Shown here in pieces: positions 1 to 6,525 of a DNA stretch of 10,027 nucleotides. How positions within the stretch are numbered: the first letter of the stretch is position 1; each line of letters begins with the position of its first letter. Both the position numbers and the translations under genes were made by a program. This DNA is from Paracoccaceae bacterium (GTDB taxonomy: Bacteria; Pseudomonadota; Alphaproteobacteria; Rhodobacterales; Rhodobacteraceae), in the NCBI GenBank assembly GCA_002746395.1, contig NVXA01000003.1, positions 160,662 through 170,688 on the forward strand, written 5' to 3'. The notes under the pieces were generated by a model, which made no database searches, was not told the DNA's origin, and was given only the letters and a program-made list of their open reading frames with translations.

Positions 1-404
1 CCTCGGTTATCTATCGCAAAGAAGGCGAGGGGCGTGATTTCCTGATCGTCGATGCCGCCATGAACGACCTGCTTCGCCCTGCGATGTATGAAGCGTATCA
101 CGATATTATCCCTGTGATAGAACCGGAGGTGGGCATCGAGCCAACGCCGCATGACATCGTTGGGCCAGTGTGTGAAAGTGGCGACACATTTGCCAAAGAA
201 CGCAATATGCCAGCGCTGGCAGCGGGTGATCTGATGGCGTTTCGGTCTGCGGGTGCATACGGTGCGGCGATGGCCAGCGAGTATAACTCCCGCCCGCTGA
301 TCCCTGAGGTTCTGGTGAAAGGCGATCAATTTGCCGTGGTTCGGGCGCGCCCGACCTATGAAGAAATGATTAACCGCGATACCATCCCCGATTGGATGGC
401 GTGA
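1..404 (+). CDS. lysA: Diaminopimelate decarboxylase, C-terminal part (5' end outside window)
   Basis: The product decarboxylates meso-diaminopimelate to L-lysine, the last step of lysine biosynthesis, using PLP in the cytoplasm. Only the last 133 residues are here; the reading frame enters at base 3 and stops with TGA at 402-404. The visible part is the C-terminal beta-barrel half of the fold III PLP decarboxylase family. It has the RPAMYEAYH segment near 75-101, the CESGD motif (Cys codon 171-173), which in this family supplies an active-site cysteine from the partner subunit of the dimer, and the conserved GAYGAAMASEYNSRP block near 261-295 with the tyrosine that contacts PLP. The PLP lysine lies upstream of the window. 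A 34-base gap separates it from the following same-strand gene, so the two are probably co-transcribed. The family call is secure; the truncation is only the window edge. Confidence 0.95.
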   Translation, partial: SVIYRKEGEGRDFLIVDAAMNDLLRPAMYEAYHDIIPVIEPEVGIEPTPHDIVGPVCESGDTFAKERNMPALAAGDLMAFRSAGAYGAAMASEYNSRPLIPEVLVKGDQFAVVRARPTYEEMINRDTIPDWMA

Positions 405-406
405 GT

Positions 407-430
407 CGAAATCGGGCACGCGAAATCGGG
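407..430 (+). repeat. Two 10-bp direct repeats in the lysA-DUF4175 spacer
   Basis: CGAAATCGGG occurs at 407-416 and again at 421-430, a 14-base period that fills most of the 34-base spacer. The second copy ends in the purine run that serves as the weak ribosome site of the gene starting at 439. It may be a chance short duplication; no function is claimed. Confidence 0.6.
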
Positions 431-438
431 ATGACGGT

Positions 439-2871
439 ATGAACCAGCTTTGGGCAGGTTACGTTGACAGCAGATACGGCAGTATCCTTCGGACGTTGCG
501 GTTGCGACTGGCCCTGTCGCGTGGTGCGATATGGCTGGAAGTTCTGGTGCGACGATTCTGGCCGCTTTGGACATTGTTGCTGTTTTCCTACACCTTTGTC
601 GCCTTTGAGGGTCTGAATCTGGTTTCACCAAATGTGGGGCGCGGGTTGGTATTTGCGATTTTGATCGGATGCGTCGGGTTGTTAATATTTGGCCTGCGTG
701 GCCTGAAAATACCTTACCGCAACGCTGCGATTGATCGGCTTGATGGCACGGATGCACCACTGGCATCCTTGCGCGACCAACCAGCGGTGGGAACTGACGA
801 TGCCCTCACCCGCGCGCTTTGGCAAAAGCACCAATCACAGATGGTGGCGAAGGCCGCAGAACTGAAGCCCGCACCACCTGATTTGCGGTTGGCTTCTTTT
901 GACAAATACGGCCTGCGTTTGATGGCACTGGTTTGCGCAACAGTAGCGGTATTTTTCGCCCCGCCAGGTGGGCTAACATCTGTTAAAACTGCCATTTCAG
1001 CACCGGTTTTTGCAGTCAGCACAGAGGCAAGTATTGAAGCATGGGCGACCCCTCCGTCCTACACTGGCCGACCGCAGGTGTACCTTGGCGAGCTGGCAGA
1101 CGGCGTTATTCTAGACCTGCCCGTTGGCACACAAATTGTGATGCAGGTTTACGGCGGGTCTGACGAAGTAACCTTGATTGACAGCGTTTCAAATGCGGGC
1201 GCAGTGTTTTCGGGTGATAAAACGACTGTACGAAATGCTACCATAACGGTTGAGAAATCGGGCGAAATGCAGGTGCTGGATGGCCGTGCTGAACTGGATA
1301 CTTGGCGAATTGTTGCGACGCAGGATAACGCGCCAAATGTGTTCGTGATTGAAGATATCGGGCAGACAACCGCAGGGGCGTTGCAGTTGCCGTTCAAAGC
1401 CGTGGATGATTACGGCGTTGTGGCTGGTAGTGCGCGTATCACGCTGGATTTGGACCATGTGGATAGGCGGTTCGGCCTAACGGCAAATCCCGTCGCGCGG
1501 GAGCCATTAGTCGCCAACTTGCCGCTGCCGTTTCGCGGTGCAACGGACGATATTTCCGAAGTTCTGGTTGAGGATTTCAGCAAAGACTTATGGGTCGGGA
1601 TGCCCGTAAAAATCACACTGACCGTGCGCGATGCAGCGGGGCAAATCGGCGAGACCGAAATATCTGGCGCGTTACCCGGCAAGCGGTTTTACGTACCCCT
1701 CGCAACCGCTTTTGTGGAGGGACGGCGAGATTTATTATGGTCACCGGACAACGACAAACGAGTGTTGCTGGTGCTCAAAGCCGTGACAAACCTGCCCACA
1801 GATTTCACGTTGTCGAGCGGGATATACCTGAAAATCCGTTCAGCTATTCGTCGATACGAGAGGATGTTGAAAAATGGCGTTTCGCCTGACGAACGAGCCG
1901 AGATCACCGACACATTCTGGGATATCGCCATATTCTTGGAAGACGGCGACCTCGGCGATGCACGGGAGCGTTTACGGCGCGCGCAGGAAAAGCTGTTGCA
2001 AGCGATCGAGCAGCAGGCCGAGCAGGAAGAAATTTCCAACCTGATGGAAGAATTGCGCGAAGCGACGGACGAGTATCTGGAAATGCTGGCCGCCGAGGCC
2101 GAACAAAACCAGCAGTCCGCCGAATCCACGCAGCAACCCGATGGTAACGAACAATTGCGCCAAATGATGGATGAACTGCAACGGTTGGCGGAAAACGGTG
2201 AATCCGAGGCCGCGCGCCAGTTGCTGGAACAGATGCGCCAGATGTTGGAAAATGCACAAGTGGCCGAGCAAGAAGGCGGAAATTCCGAGCAAATGGATCA
2301 GATGCAAGACGCGCTTGGTCAGCAGCAATCCCTGTCGGATGAGACGTTTCAGCAATTGCAGGAACTTCTGGAAAACGGTGGCGAAGGCTCGCCTGAAGCA
2401 GCGCAATCATTGGCCGAACAACAAGACGCTTTGCGCGAATTCATTGAAGGTTTGCAATCCCAACAAAGCGAATCTACGGGTGAGGCAACAGGCGATGCGG
2501 GTGACAACATGGAGGCCTCGCGCGATTTTCTGGGCGAAGGGGACTTGGGGCAGGCATTGAACGAACAGGCCGATGCGATCGAGAACCTGCGCGAGTCAAT
2601 TAGGCGCCTCGGCGAAGAAATCCAGCAAGCCGCGCAAGGGCGGAATGGTTTGCAAGAGGGTGATACCCAAGACACGCCTGCGGGCGATGACCCTTTGGGG
2701 CGGCCATTGGGCCGTACCGGCACGACGGAGTCGGGCGAGACCCTCGTGCCTGATCAAAACACATCTGAACGGGCGCGAGAGTTGCTTGATGAAATTCGGC
2801 GCAGATCTGGCGATATTGATCGCCCAGAGGCAGAAATCGAGTATCTAAAACGGCTGCTGGACCGCTTTTAG
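439..2871 (+). CDS. TIGR02302/DUF4175 family membrane protein with long Q/E-rich coiled coil
   Basis: This is an 810-residue protein of unknown function, of the type annotated TIGR02302 or DUF4175 in alphaproteobacteria, usually about 800-900 residues. Hydrophobic stretches at about 40-58, 68-88 and 158-174 look like three membrane segments near the N-terminus. A region with beta-type periplasmic-domain character follows, opening with the IEAWATPPSYTGRP motif near residues 199-212. From about 475 to 740 the chain is helical and very rich in Gln and Glu, with repeated M/L-x-x-L-x-E patterns (coiled coil). It ends in a charged motif, EIEYLKRLLDRF. The ATG at 439 is chosen because a CGGGA element lies 8 bases upstream. 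It sits 34 bases after lysA on the same strand. A structural envelope role is plausible from topology only. Its stop overlaps the stop of the opposite gene. Confidence 0.85.
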   Translation: MNQLWAGYVDSRYGSILRTLRLRLALSRGAIWLEVLVRRFWPLWTLLLFSYTFVAFEGLNLVSPNVGRGLVFAILIGCVGLLIFGLRGLKIPYRNAAIDRLDGTDAPLASLRDQPAVGTDDALTRALWQKHQSQMVAKAAELKPAPPDLRLASFDKYGLRLMALVCATVAVFFAPPGGLTSVKTAISAPVFAVSTEASIEAWATPPSYTGRPQVYLGELADGVILDLPVGTQIVMQVYGGSDEVTLIDSVSNAGAVFSGDKTTVRNATITVEKSGEMQVLDGRAELDTWRIVATQDNAPNVFVIEDIGQTTAGALQLPFKAVDDYGVVAGSARITLDLDHVDRRFGLTANPVAREPLVANLPLPFRGATDDISEVLVEDFSKDLWVGMPVKITLTVRDAAGQIGETEISGALPGKRFYVPLATAFVEGRRDLLWSPDNDKRVLLVLKAVTNLPTDFTLSSGIYLKIRSAIRRYERMLKNGVSPDERAEITDTFWDIAIFLEDGDLGDARERLRRAQEKLLQAIEQQAEQEEISNLMEELREATDEYLEMLAAEAEQNQQSAESTQQPDGNEQLRQMMDELQRLAENGESEAARQLLEQMRQMLENAQVAEQEGGNSEQMDQMQDALGQQQSLSDETFQQLQELLENGGEGSPEAAQSLAEQQDALREFIEGLQSQQSESTGEATGDAGDNMEASRDFLGEGDLGQALNEQADAIENLRESIRRLGEEIQQAAQGRNGLQEGDTQDTPAGDDPLGRPLGRTGTTESGETLVPDQNTSERARELLDEIRRRSGDIDRPEAEIEYLKRLLDRF

Positions 2872-4061
2872 AAGAATTTGGCTATTACCCAGTCAACTCC
2901 CTGCATCATTAAACCCCACACATACGCGCCCAAAACTTCGGCCTTGACGCGAAGTAACTCAACGAAAGTCGCGTAGGTTTCCAGATATGGTCCGACTGCT
3001 GGCATGTACTCGGTGATTGTACTGCGCGAGATATATATCGCGCCTAGAATTACAAAAACCAACAAAACCAACGTAAATCCGCGGCGGAACCTTCGAGCAG
3101 GGACTTGTTCTTGCAGTTCTTCGCTCGTTAACTGAACGGATTTTGTGCGGACCGATTTTTTTAAAGCTTCTACGTTTGGTATACGCGCCCGTGGCCCACC
3201 AAGTTCAACGGGAACACTGGAAATATCCCGTTCTTCGGGTTTCGGTGCGTCTTCTAGCGCATCCTCGATGGCCATTTGTTCGTTCAGGGCGGCGGCGATC
3301 AGATCGTCGTCCATTTCTTTAAGCGGCCCGCCGGATGTGTCTGCCAATGGGGTGAATTCAGGTTCATCTGCATCGTGGGCGGCAGCGCTGTCATCGCCTT
3401 TGGTTTCAGGTTCGTTCTCTTTGGACGGATCCTTCCAGACGAAACCCGAGAAATCCTCGTCAGATTCGGCATCTGCATCCCATGGGCGGTCATCTTCAGG
3501 GGTTGCCTCGACCGAGGGGTCGCCTCCGCTTGGAACCGCTGGAGAGCTTTGAATCGGCGGCAGATCGTCCGGAGGGGAATACTCGGTATCGGTGGCGATT
3601 CCTGCTTCCGAATCGGTGCGCGCCTTTTCTGCTAGTGCTGCGATTTCCTTCCAGACAGGGTTGTCTTCATCGTCATCGCTTGCGGCCTCCTCCGACTCAA
3701 GCGAGTCGTCATCGGTCTCAATACCCTCATCGTCTTCCGGTTCAACTACATTGTCGTCTTGTTCGTCTTCGGCTGCTTCCTCGTCCGTGGGGAGTGTACT
3801 TGAATCCTCCGCAGGAACATCTACATCCTCTGTAATTTCAGTCTCAGGTTCTTCAATTTCTGAAACCTCTACGTTATCGGATATGATTCCTTCACCGTCG
3901 TCCGCCAGTTCGTCGGCTAAACGTGGGTTGGAGGCTTCGCCGCTTCGGGTTTGGGTCCATACGGTCATGCATTCTGTGCATTGCACATCTTGGCCAATGA
4001 AGGCGATATCGTTCTCGTCAACATCGTATTGTGTTGAACAGGTTGGACATGTAATTCGCAT
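2868..4061 (-). CDS. Zinc-ribbon (MJ0042-type) protein with acidic linker and one TM segment
   Basis: The 397-residue protein starts with a zinc ribbon: Cys5-x2-Cys8 and Cys28-x2-Cys31, the finger-like MJ0042 type common at the N-terminus of proteobacterial proteins. Residues about 45-265 are dominated by Asp, Glu and Ser and look disordered. A basic patch (RRFRRG) precedes a single membrane helix at about 329-346, followed by an amphipathic tail of about 50 residues. By the positive-inside rule the zinc ribbon and linker would be cytoplasmic. The open frame runs 6 bases further up to a GTG at 4067, but that GTG lies inside the GAGGTGG ribosome site, which is placed 5 bases from the ATG at 4061, so I use the ATG. 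Partner and function are unknown. It is convergent with the DUF4175 gene, overlapping by 4 bases, and divergent from plsC. Confidence 0.85.
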   Translation of the reverse strand: MRITCPTCSTQYDVDENDIAFIGQDVQCTECMTVWTQTRSGEASNPRLADELADDGEGIISDNVEVSEIEEPETEITEDVDVPAEDSSTLPTDEEAAEDEQDDNVVEPEDDEGIETDDDSLESEEAASDDDEDNPVWKEIAALAEKARTDSEAGIATDTEYSPPDDLPPIQSSPAVPSGGDPSVEATPEDDRPWDADAESDEDFSGFVWKDPSKENEPETKGDDSAAAHDADEPEFTPLADTSGGPLKEMDDDLIAAALNEQMAIEDALEDAPKPEERDISSVPVELGGPRARIPNVEALKKSVRTKSVQLTSEELQEQVPARRFRRGFTLVLLVFVILGAIYISRSTITEYMPAVGPYLETYATFVELLRVKAEVLGAYVWGLMMQGVDWVIAKFF

Positions 4062-4226
4062 AACCACCTCAATATAAATTCGGAATTCGCTTAAAACGAA
4101 TCATCTAAAATACAGTTTTACCCATGACGCCGCAGCTTTCCAAGCGTTGCGGTGTATTCGGGCGATGTTGTCTTTTGAAGCCGTGAAAGATAAACGGTTT
4201 CAAAGAGATAAATTCAGGTGACTTTC
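4062..4226. promoter_or_regulatory. Divergent spacer between zinc-ribbon gene and plsC
   Basis: This 165-base spacer is A/T-richer than its flanks and must hold the promoters of both outward-facing genes. It carries two clear ribosome sites, GAGGTGG on the minus strand (about 4064-4070) and AGGTGA on the plus strand (4216-4221). There is also a short inverted repeat ATTCG-N7-CGAAT at 4085-4101. I could not pick convincing -35/-10 pairs; TTGTCT at 4168-4173 has only a poor -10 (TAAACG at 4191) at 17 bases. I see no RNA gene in it. Confidence 0.5.
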
Positions 4227-4946
4227 ATGCTTCTTATTAGATCACAGTTTGCCAATTTGGTTATGTATTTTTTTCTGGCTGTAGTCGGAATCCTTGGTCT
4301 TCCATTAGCGATCTGGTCGCGTACCGGTGCGTTGAGGGTGATCAAAGCGTACTGTGCCTCAGTGTTCTGGTTGTACCGTGTGACCTGTGGATTGCATGTA
4401 GAGTTTCGTGGGAAGGTGCCTGAAGGCGAGGTGCTCGTTTGCTCCAAGCATATGTCTTTTCTGGATATTCTGATGCTGGCCTATGCGTTGCCGCGCGTGA
4501 AGTTTATTATGAAACGCGAATTGATCTGGGCGCCGGTGCTTGGGTTTTATGGCTGGCGGATCGGTTGCCCACCTGTTGCGCGGGGCAAGAAAGGCTCGGC
4601 GATCAAGATGATGGTCCAGCACCTTGAGGCAGACAAAGACATCGGGCAAACGACGATATTTCCGCAAGGGACACGGGTTTTACCCGGGGCTGCGGATGCC
4701 TACAAAGTCGGCGCTGGTGTGATCTATACGCGCATGGAGCGCCCTTGCGTGCCGGTTGCCACGAACGTTGGCGTATTCTGGGCGCGACGCTCCCCAATTC
4801 GCAAACCCGGAACGGCGGTGTTGGAGTTTCTCGAACCTATTCCGGCAGGGTTGGAGCTGAAAGAATTTATGTCCAAGCTTGAAAATGTCATCGAGACAAA
4901 TTCGGACCGTCTAATGATCGAGGCAGGTTACGAGTTCGACAAGTAA
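4227..4946 (+). CDS. plsC: 1-acyl-sn-glycerol-3-phosphate acyltransferase family protein
   Basis: This 239-residue PlsC-type acyltransferase probably transfers an acyl chain to lysophosphatidic acid to make phosphatidic acid at the inner membrane. Motif I is H75-x4-D80 (KHMSFLDIL), the catalytic pair. Motif II is around 92-100 (KFIMKRELI). Motif III reads FPQGTR at 145-150, where many PlsC proteins have FPEGTR. Motif IV is VPVATN near 175-180. Residues 9-30 and about 41-54 are hydrophobic and likely membrane-associated. The frame is open from a GTG at 4218, but that GTG is part of the AGGTGA ribosome site lying 5 bases before the ATG at 4227, so the ATG is preferred. The family also includes OlsA-like enzymes that acylate lyso-ornithine lipid, so substrate is not proven. 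The stop TAA at 4944-4946 abuts the ptsH stop on the other strand. Confidence 0.88.
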   Translation: MLLIRSQFANLVMYFFLAVVGILGLPLAIWSRTGALRVIKAYCASVFWLYRVTCGLHVEFRGKVPEGEVLVCSKHMSFLDILMLAYALPRVKFIMKRELIWAPVLGFYGWRIGCPPVARGKKGSAIKMMVQHLEADKDIGQTTIFPQGTRVLPGAADAYKVGAGVIYTRMERPCVPVATNVGVFWARRSPIRKPGTAVLEFLEPIPAGLELKEFMSKLENVIETNSDRLMIEAGYEFDK

Positions 4947-5207
4947 TTACTTACCTTCACCAAACAGGTTGTCGACAAGTGACTTTAGAGCATTTGCCAA
5001 TTCGTCCGCTTGTGGGCCAGTTGTTTTAACTTCGATTTGCGAACCGCAGGCCGCTGCTAGCATAAGCAACCCCATGATACTGTCGCCGGATGCTTCATTA
5101 CCGTCGCGAAAAACTGTGGCATCGGCGTCATAATGCTCCACCACATCGACAAATTTGGCCGAGGCGCGGGCGTGTAACCCTTTTGCGTTTTTAATGTCGA
5201 GGATCAT
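4947..5207 (-). CDS. ptsH: HPr phosphocarrier protein
   Basis: This is an 86-residue HPr. It accepts phosphate from enzyme I on His12 (GLHARASAKF motif, equal to His15 of the E. coli protein) and passes it to EIIA. Ser43 in GDSIMGLLML sits where Gram-positive HPr carries the HprK-regulated Ser46, and the H-to-S spacing of 31 is kept. A longer frame from a TTG at 5246 would overlap the EIIA gene and has no clear ribosome site. The ATG at 5207 has AAAGG 6 bases upstream and gives the normal family length, so it is chosen. It is the last gene of the minus-strand unit, 14 bases after the EIIA stop. No enzyme I or EIIB/EIIC is in the window, which fits a regulatory PTS rather than a sugar transporter. 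Confidence 0.93.
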   Translation of the reverse strand: MILDIKNAKGLHARASAKFVDVVEHYDADATVFRDGNEASGDSIMGLLMLAAACGSQIEVKTTGPQADELANALKSLVDNLFGEGK

Positions 5208-5221
5208 AGCAAACCTTTGCG

Positions 5222-5614
5222 TTAAGCGGTGATTTTTATAGTGCAATCCAGATACTTGTGACCGGCTGTGACCGCGCGTGCAACGGCCTCTTTCAACCCC
5301 ATTTTGCGGGCTTTGGCAAGTTTCACAAGCAAAGGTAAATTAGTGCCATAAATAACGGCACGATCATCGGCTTTGCAGGCCTCAACGGCCAAATTGGATG
5401 GTGTACTGCCGAACATGTCCGTTACCACCACGACACCGTCACCGGTATCAACGGCTTTAACAGCCGCGTGAATCTCGGACTGTTTGGCGCTGCGATCGCA
5501 GTCAGCGCCTATGGCTATTGACCGGATACCGGATTGTTGGCCAACAACATGTTCCAACGCCAACAGATATTCGCGCGCTAGGCCGCCGTGGGCTACAATA
5601 ACGATACCAATCAA
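5222..5614 (-). CDS. manX: PTS EIIA of the mannose family (EIIA-Man domain, regulatory)
   Basis: This 130-residue stand-alone EIIA of the mannose/fructose (PTS-Man) fold takes phosphate from HPr-His-P on His9 (VIVAHGGLA). Asp66 in VVVVTDMFGSTPSN lies where family members have the conserved Asp that helps the active site, and YGTNLPLL follows near residue 89. No EIIB, EIIC or EIID domain is attached or nearby, so it probably acts as a phosphorylation-state sensor. The start is a TTG at 5614-5612: no ATG is available that keeps the first beta strand with its active-site histidine, and the TTG overlaps the rapZ stop in a TTGA, the usual coupling arrangement with TTG replacing ATG. An AAGGA lies rather far upstream (about 11 bases). 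The symbol manX follows usage in rhizobia for this syntenic gene; it is not the E. coli EIIAB fusion. Confidence 0.9.
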   Translation of the reverse strand: MIGIVIVAHGGLAREYLLALEHVVGQQSGIRSIAIGADCDRSAKQSEIHAAVKAVDTGDGVVVVTDMFGSTPSNLAVEACKADDRAVIYGTNLPLLVKLAKARKMGLKEAVARAVTAGHKYLDCTIKITA

Positions 5615-6507
5615 TTTTTGTCCGTTCCTTTCTGTGTCGCCAAAGACTCGTGTAGGCGATCCAGTTCTCGGTGGCGAATAGATACCTGCCAGCCGTCATC
5701 CGCAAGCAGTTTCGCGAGGCTTTCTGTCACACTTACCGATCTGTGCTTTCCGCCTGAACAGCCAAGCCCGATAGAAAAGTAGGCCTTACCCTCTTTACGA
5801 TAAGCGGGCAGCAGCAGGCGGCACATGGCGCTGAGCTGTTCAAAGAACGCTTCATAAAGCGGGTCCGCCTGAACGAAATCGGCGACGGCACTATCCGTAC
5901 CGTTCAGGGCGCGCAGGTCTTCTTGCCAATGGGGGTTTTGTAAAAACCGGCAGTCGATAATCATATCAACACCGCGCGGAGTGCCGCGTTTGTAAGAAAA
6001 TGACTGCACCGAAATCGCCAAGCTGTGGGATTGGTCGTAATCGAATATCCGCCCCATTTCGGCTTTCAGATCATGTGGGGAAAAATCGGTGGTTTCGATC
6101 AGGATGTCGGCACGTTCACGCAGGCCTTGCAGTAGATCTATTTCATATCGAATGCCGACAATAGGGGTCTCATCAGGGGCGGCGGGGTGGCGACGGCGGG
6201 TTTCCGTGAACCGACGCAGCAGGGTTTCCTGATCGCAATCTAGGAATACCAGCGTCGGGGGCGTTTGCGTGGTGCTGTCCAGAATTTCCAATATAAGGGT
6301 GGGATCAAACCCCCGTGTTCGCGTGTCTATACCAATCGCCAGCGGGCGTTCCACGGGGCCACCAGACAGCAAGCGCGGCAGCAGATGCATGGGCAAATTG
6401 TCGATAGCTTCATAGCCCATATCTTCAAGAATATGAATCGCGGTTGAACGTCCGGCACCTGCGGGGCCAGTGATCAACAGGATTGGTTTATCAAGTTCAC
6501 TAGACAT
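5611..6507 (-). CDS. rapZ: RapZ-type RNase adapter / nucleotide-binding protein (YvcJ family)
   Basis: This 298-residue protein is of the RapZ/YvcJ family. In E. coli, RapZ presents the sRNA GlmZ to RNase E and so tunes GlmS; that role is not shown in alphaproteobacteria. Walker A is GPAGAGRST at 14-22, with Arg20 where a lysine usually sits, as also seen elsewhere in this family. A Walker B-like VFLDCD is at 87-92. The C-terminal domain contains SYKRGTPRGVDMIIDCRFLQNPHW (171-194, described by its ends) and the family signature GLGCSGGKHRSV at 247-258. The ATG at 6507 has GAGG 5 bases upstream. It lies 18 bases after hprK and overlaps the EIIA start by 4 bases. The C-terminal tail differs from the E. 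coli protein at residues needed there for sRNA binding (see findings). Family assignment is secure, target RNA unknown. Confidence 0.93.
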   Translation of the reverse strand: MSSELDKPILLITGPAGAGRSTAIHILEDMGYEAIDNLPMHLLPRLLSGGPVERPLAIGIDTRTRGFDPTLILEILDSTTQTPPTLVFLDCDQETLLRRFTETRRRHPAAPDETPIVGIRYEIDLLQGLRERADILIETTDFSPHDLKAEMGRIFDYDQSHSLAISVQSFSYKRGTPRGVDMIIDCRFLQNPHWQEDLRALNGTDSAVADFVQADPLYEAFFEQLSAMCRLLLPAYRKEGKAYFSIGLGCSGGKHRSVSVTESLAKLLADDGWQVSIRHRELDRLHESLATQKGTDKN

Positions 6508-6525
6508 TTCGGCCTCAGGGGTTGG

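Noticed and set aside
1689..2410. Long minus-strand frames opposite the coiled-coil part of the DUF4175 gene
   Set aside because: They are shadows of the Q/E-rich repeat coding, lacking recognisable domains.
3145..4077. Several long Ser-rich frames on the plus strand opposite the zinc-ribbon gene
   Set aside because: They are the complement of the Asp/Glu-rich (GAY/GAR codon) linker; low-complexity serine runs are the expected shadow and no ribosome site or homology supports them.
4085..4101. ATTCG-N7-CGAAT inverted repeat as an operator
   Set aside because: Five-base arms are too short to stand out in an A/T-rich spacer; kept only as a remark.
4218..4226. GTG start for plsC
   Set aside because: The GTG is inside the AGGTGA ribosome site of the ATG at 4227; the same pattern holds for the GTG at 4067 before the zinc-ribbon gene.
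4936..4980. TCGACAAGT repeated at 4936-4944 and 4972-4980 with a possible 7-bp stem across the plsC/ptsH junction
   Set aside because: The stem is short with a loop of about 26 bases and no T run on either strand, and both copies are within coding sequence; not a credible terminator.
5208..5246. Longer HPr start from TTG at 5246
   Set aside because: It would overlap the EIIA gene by 25 bases, has no good ribosome site and adds residues not typical of HPr.
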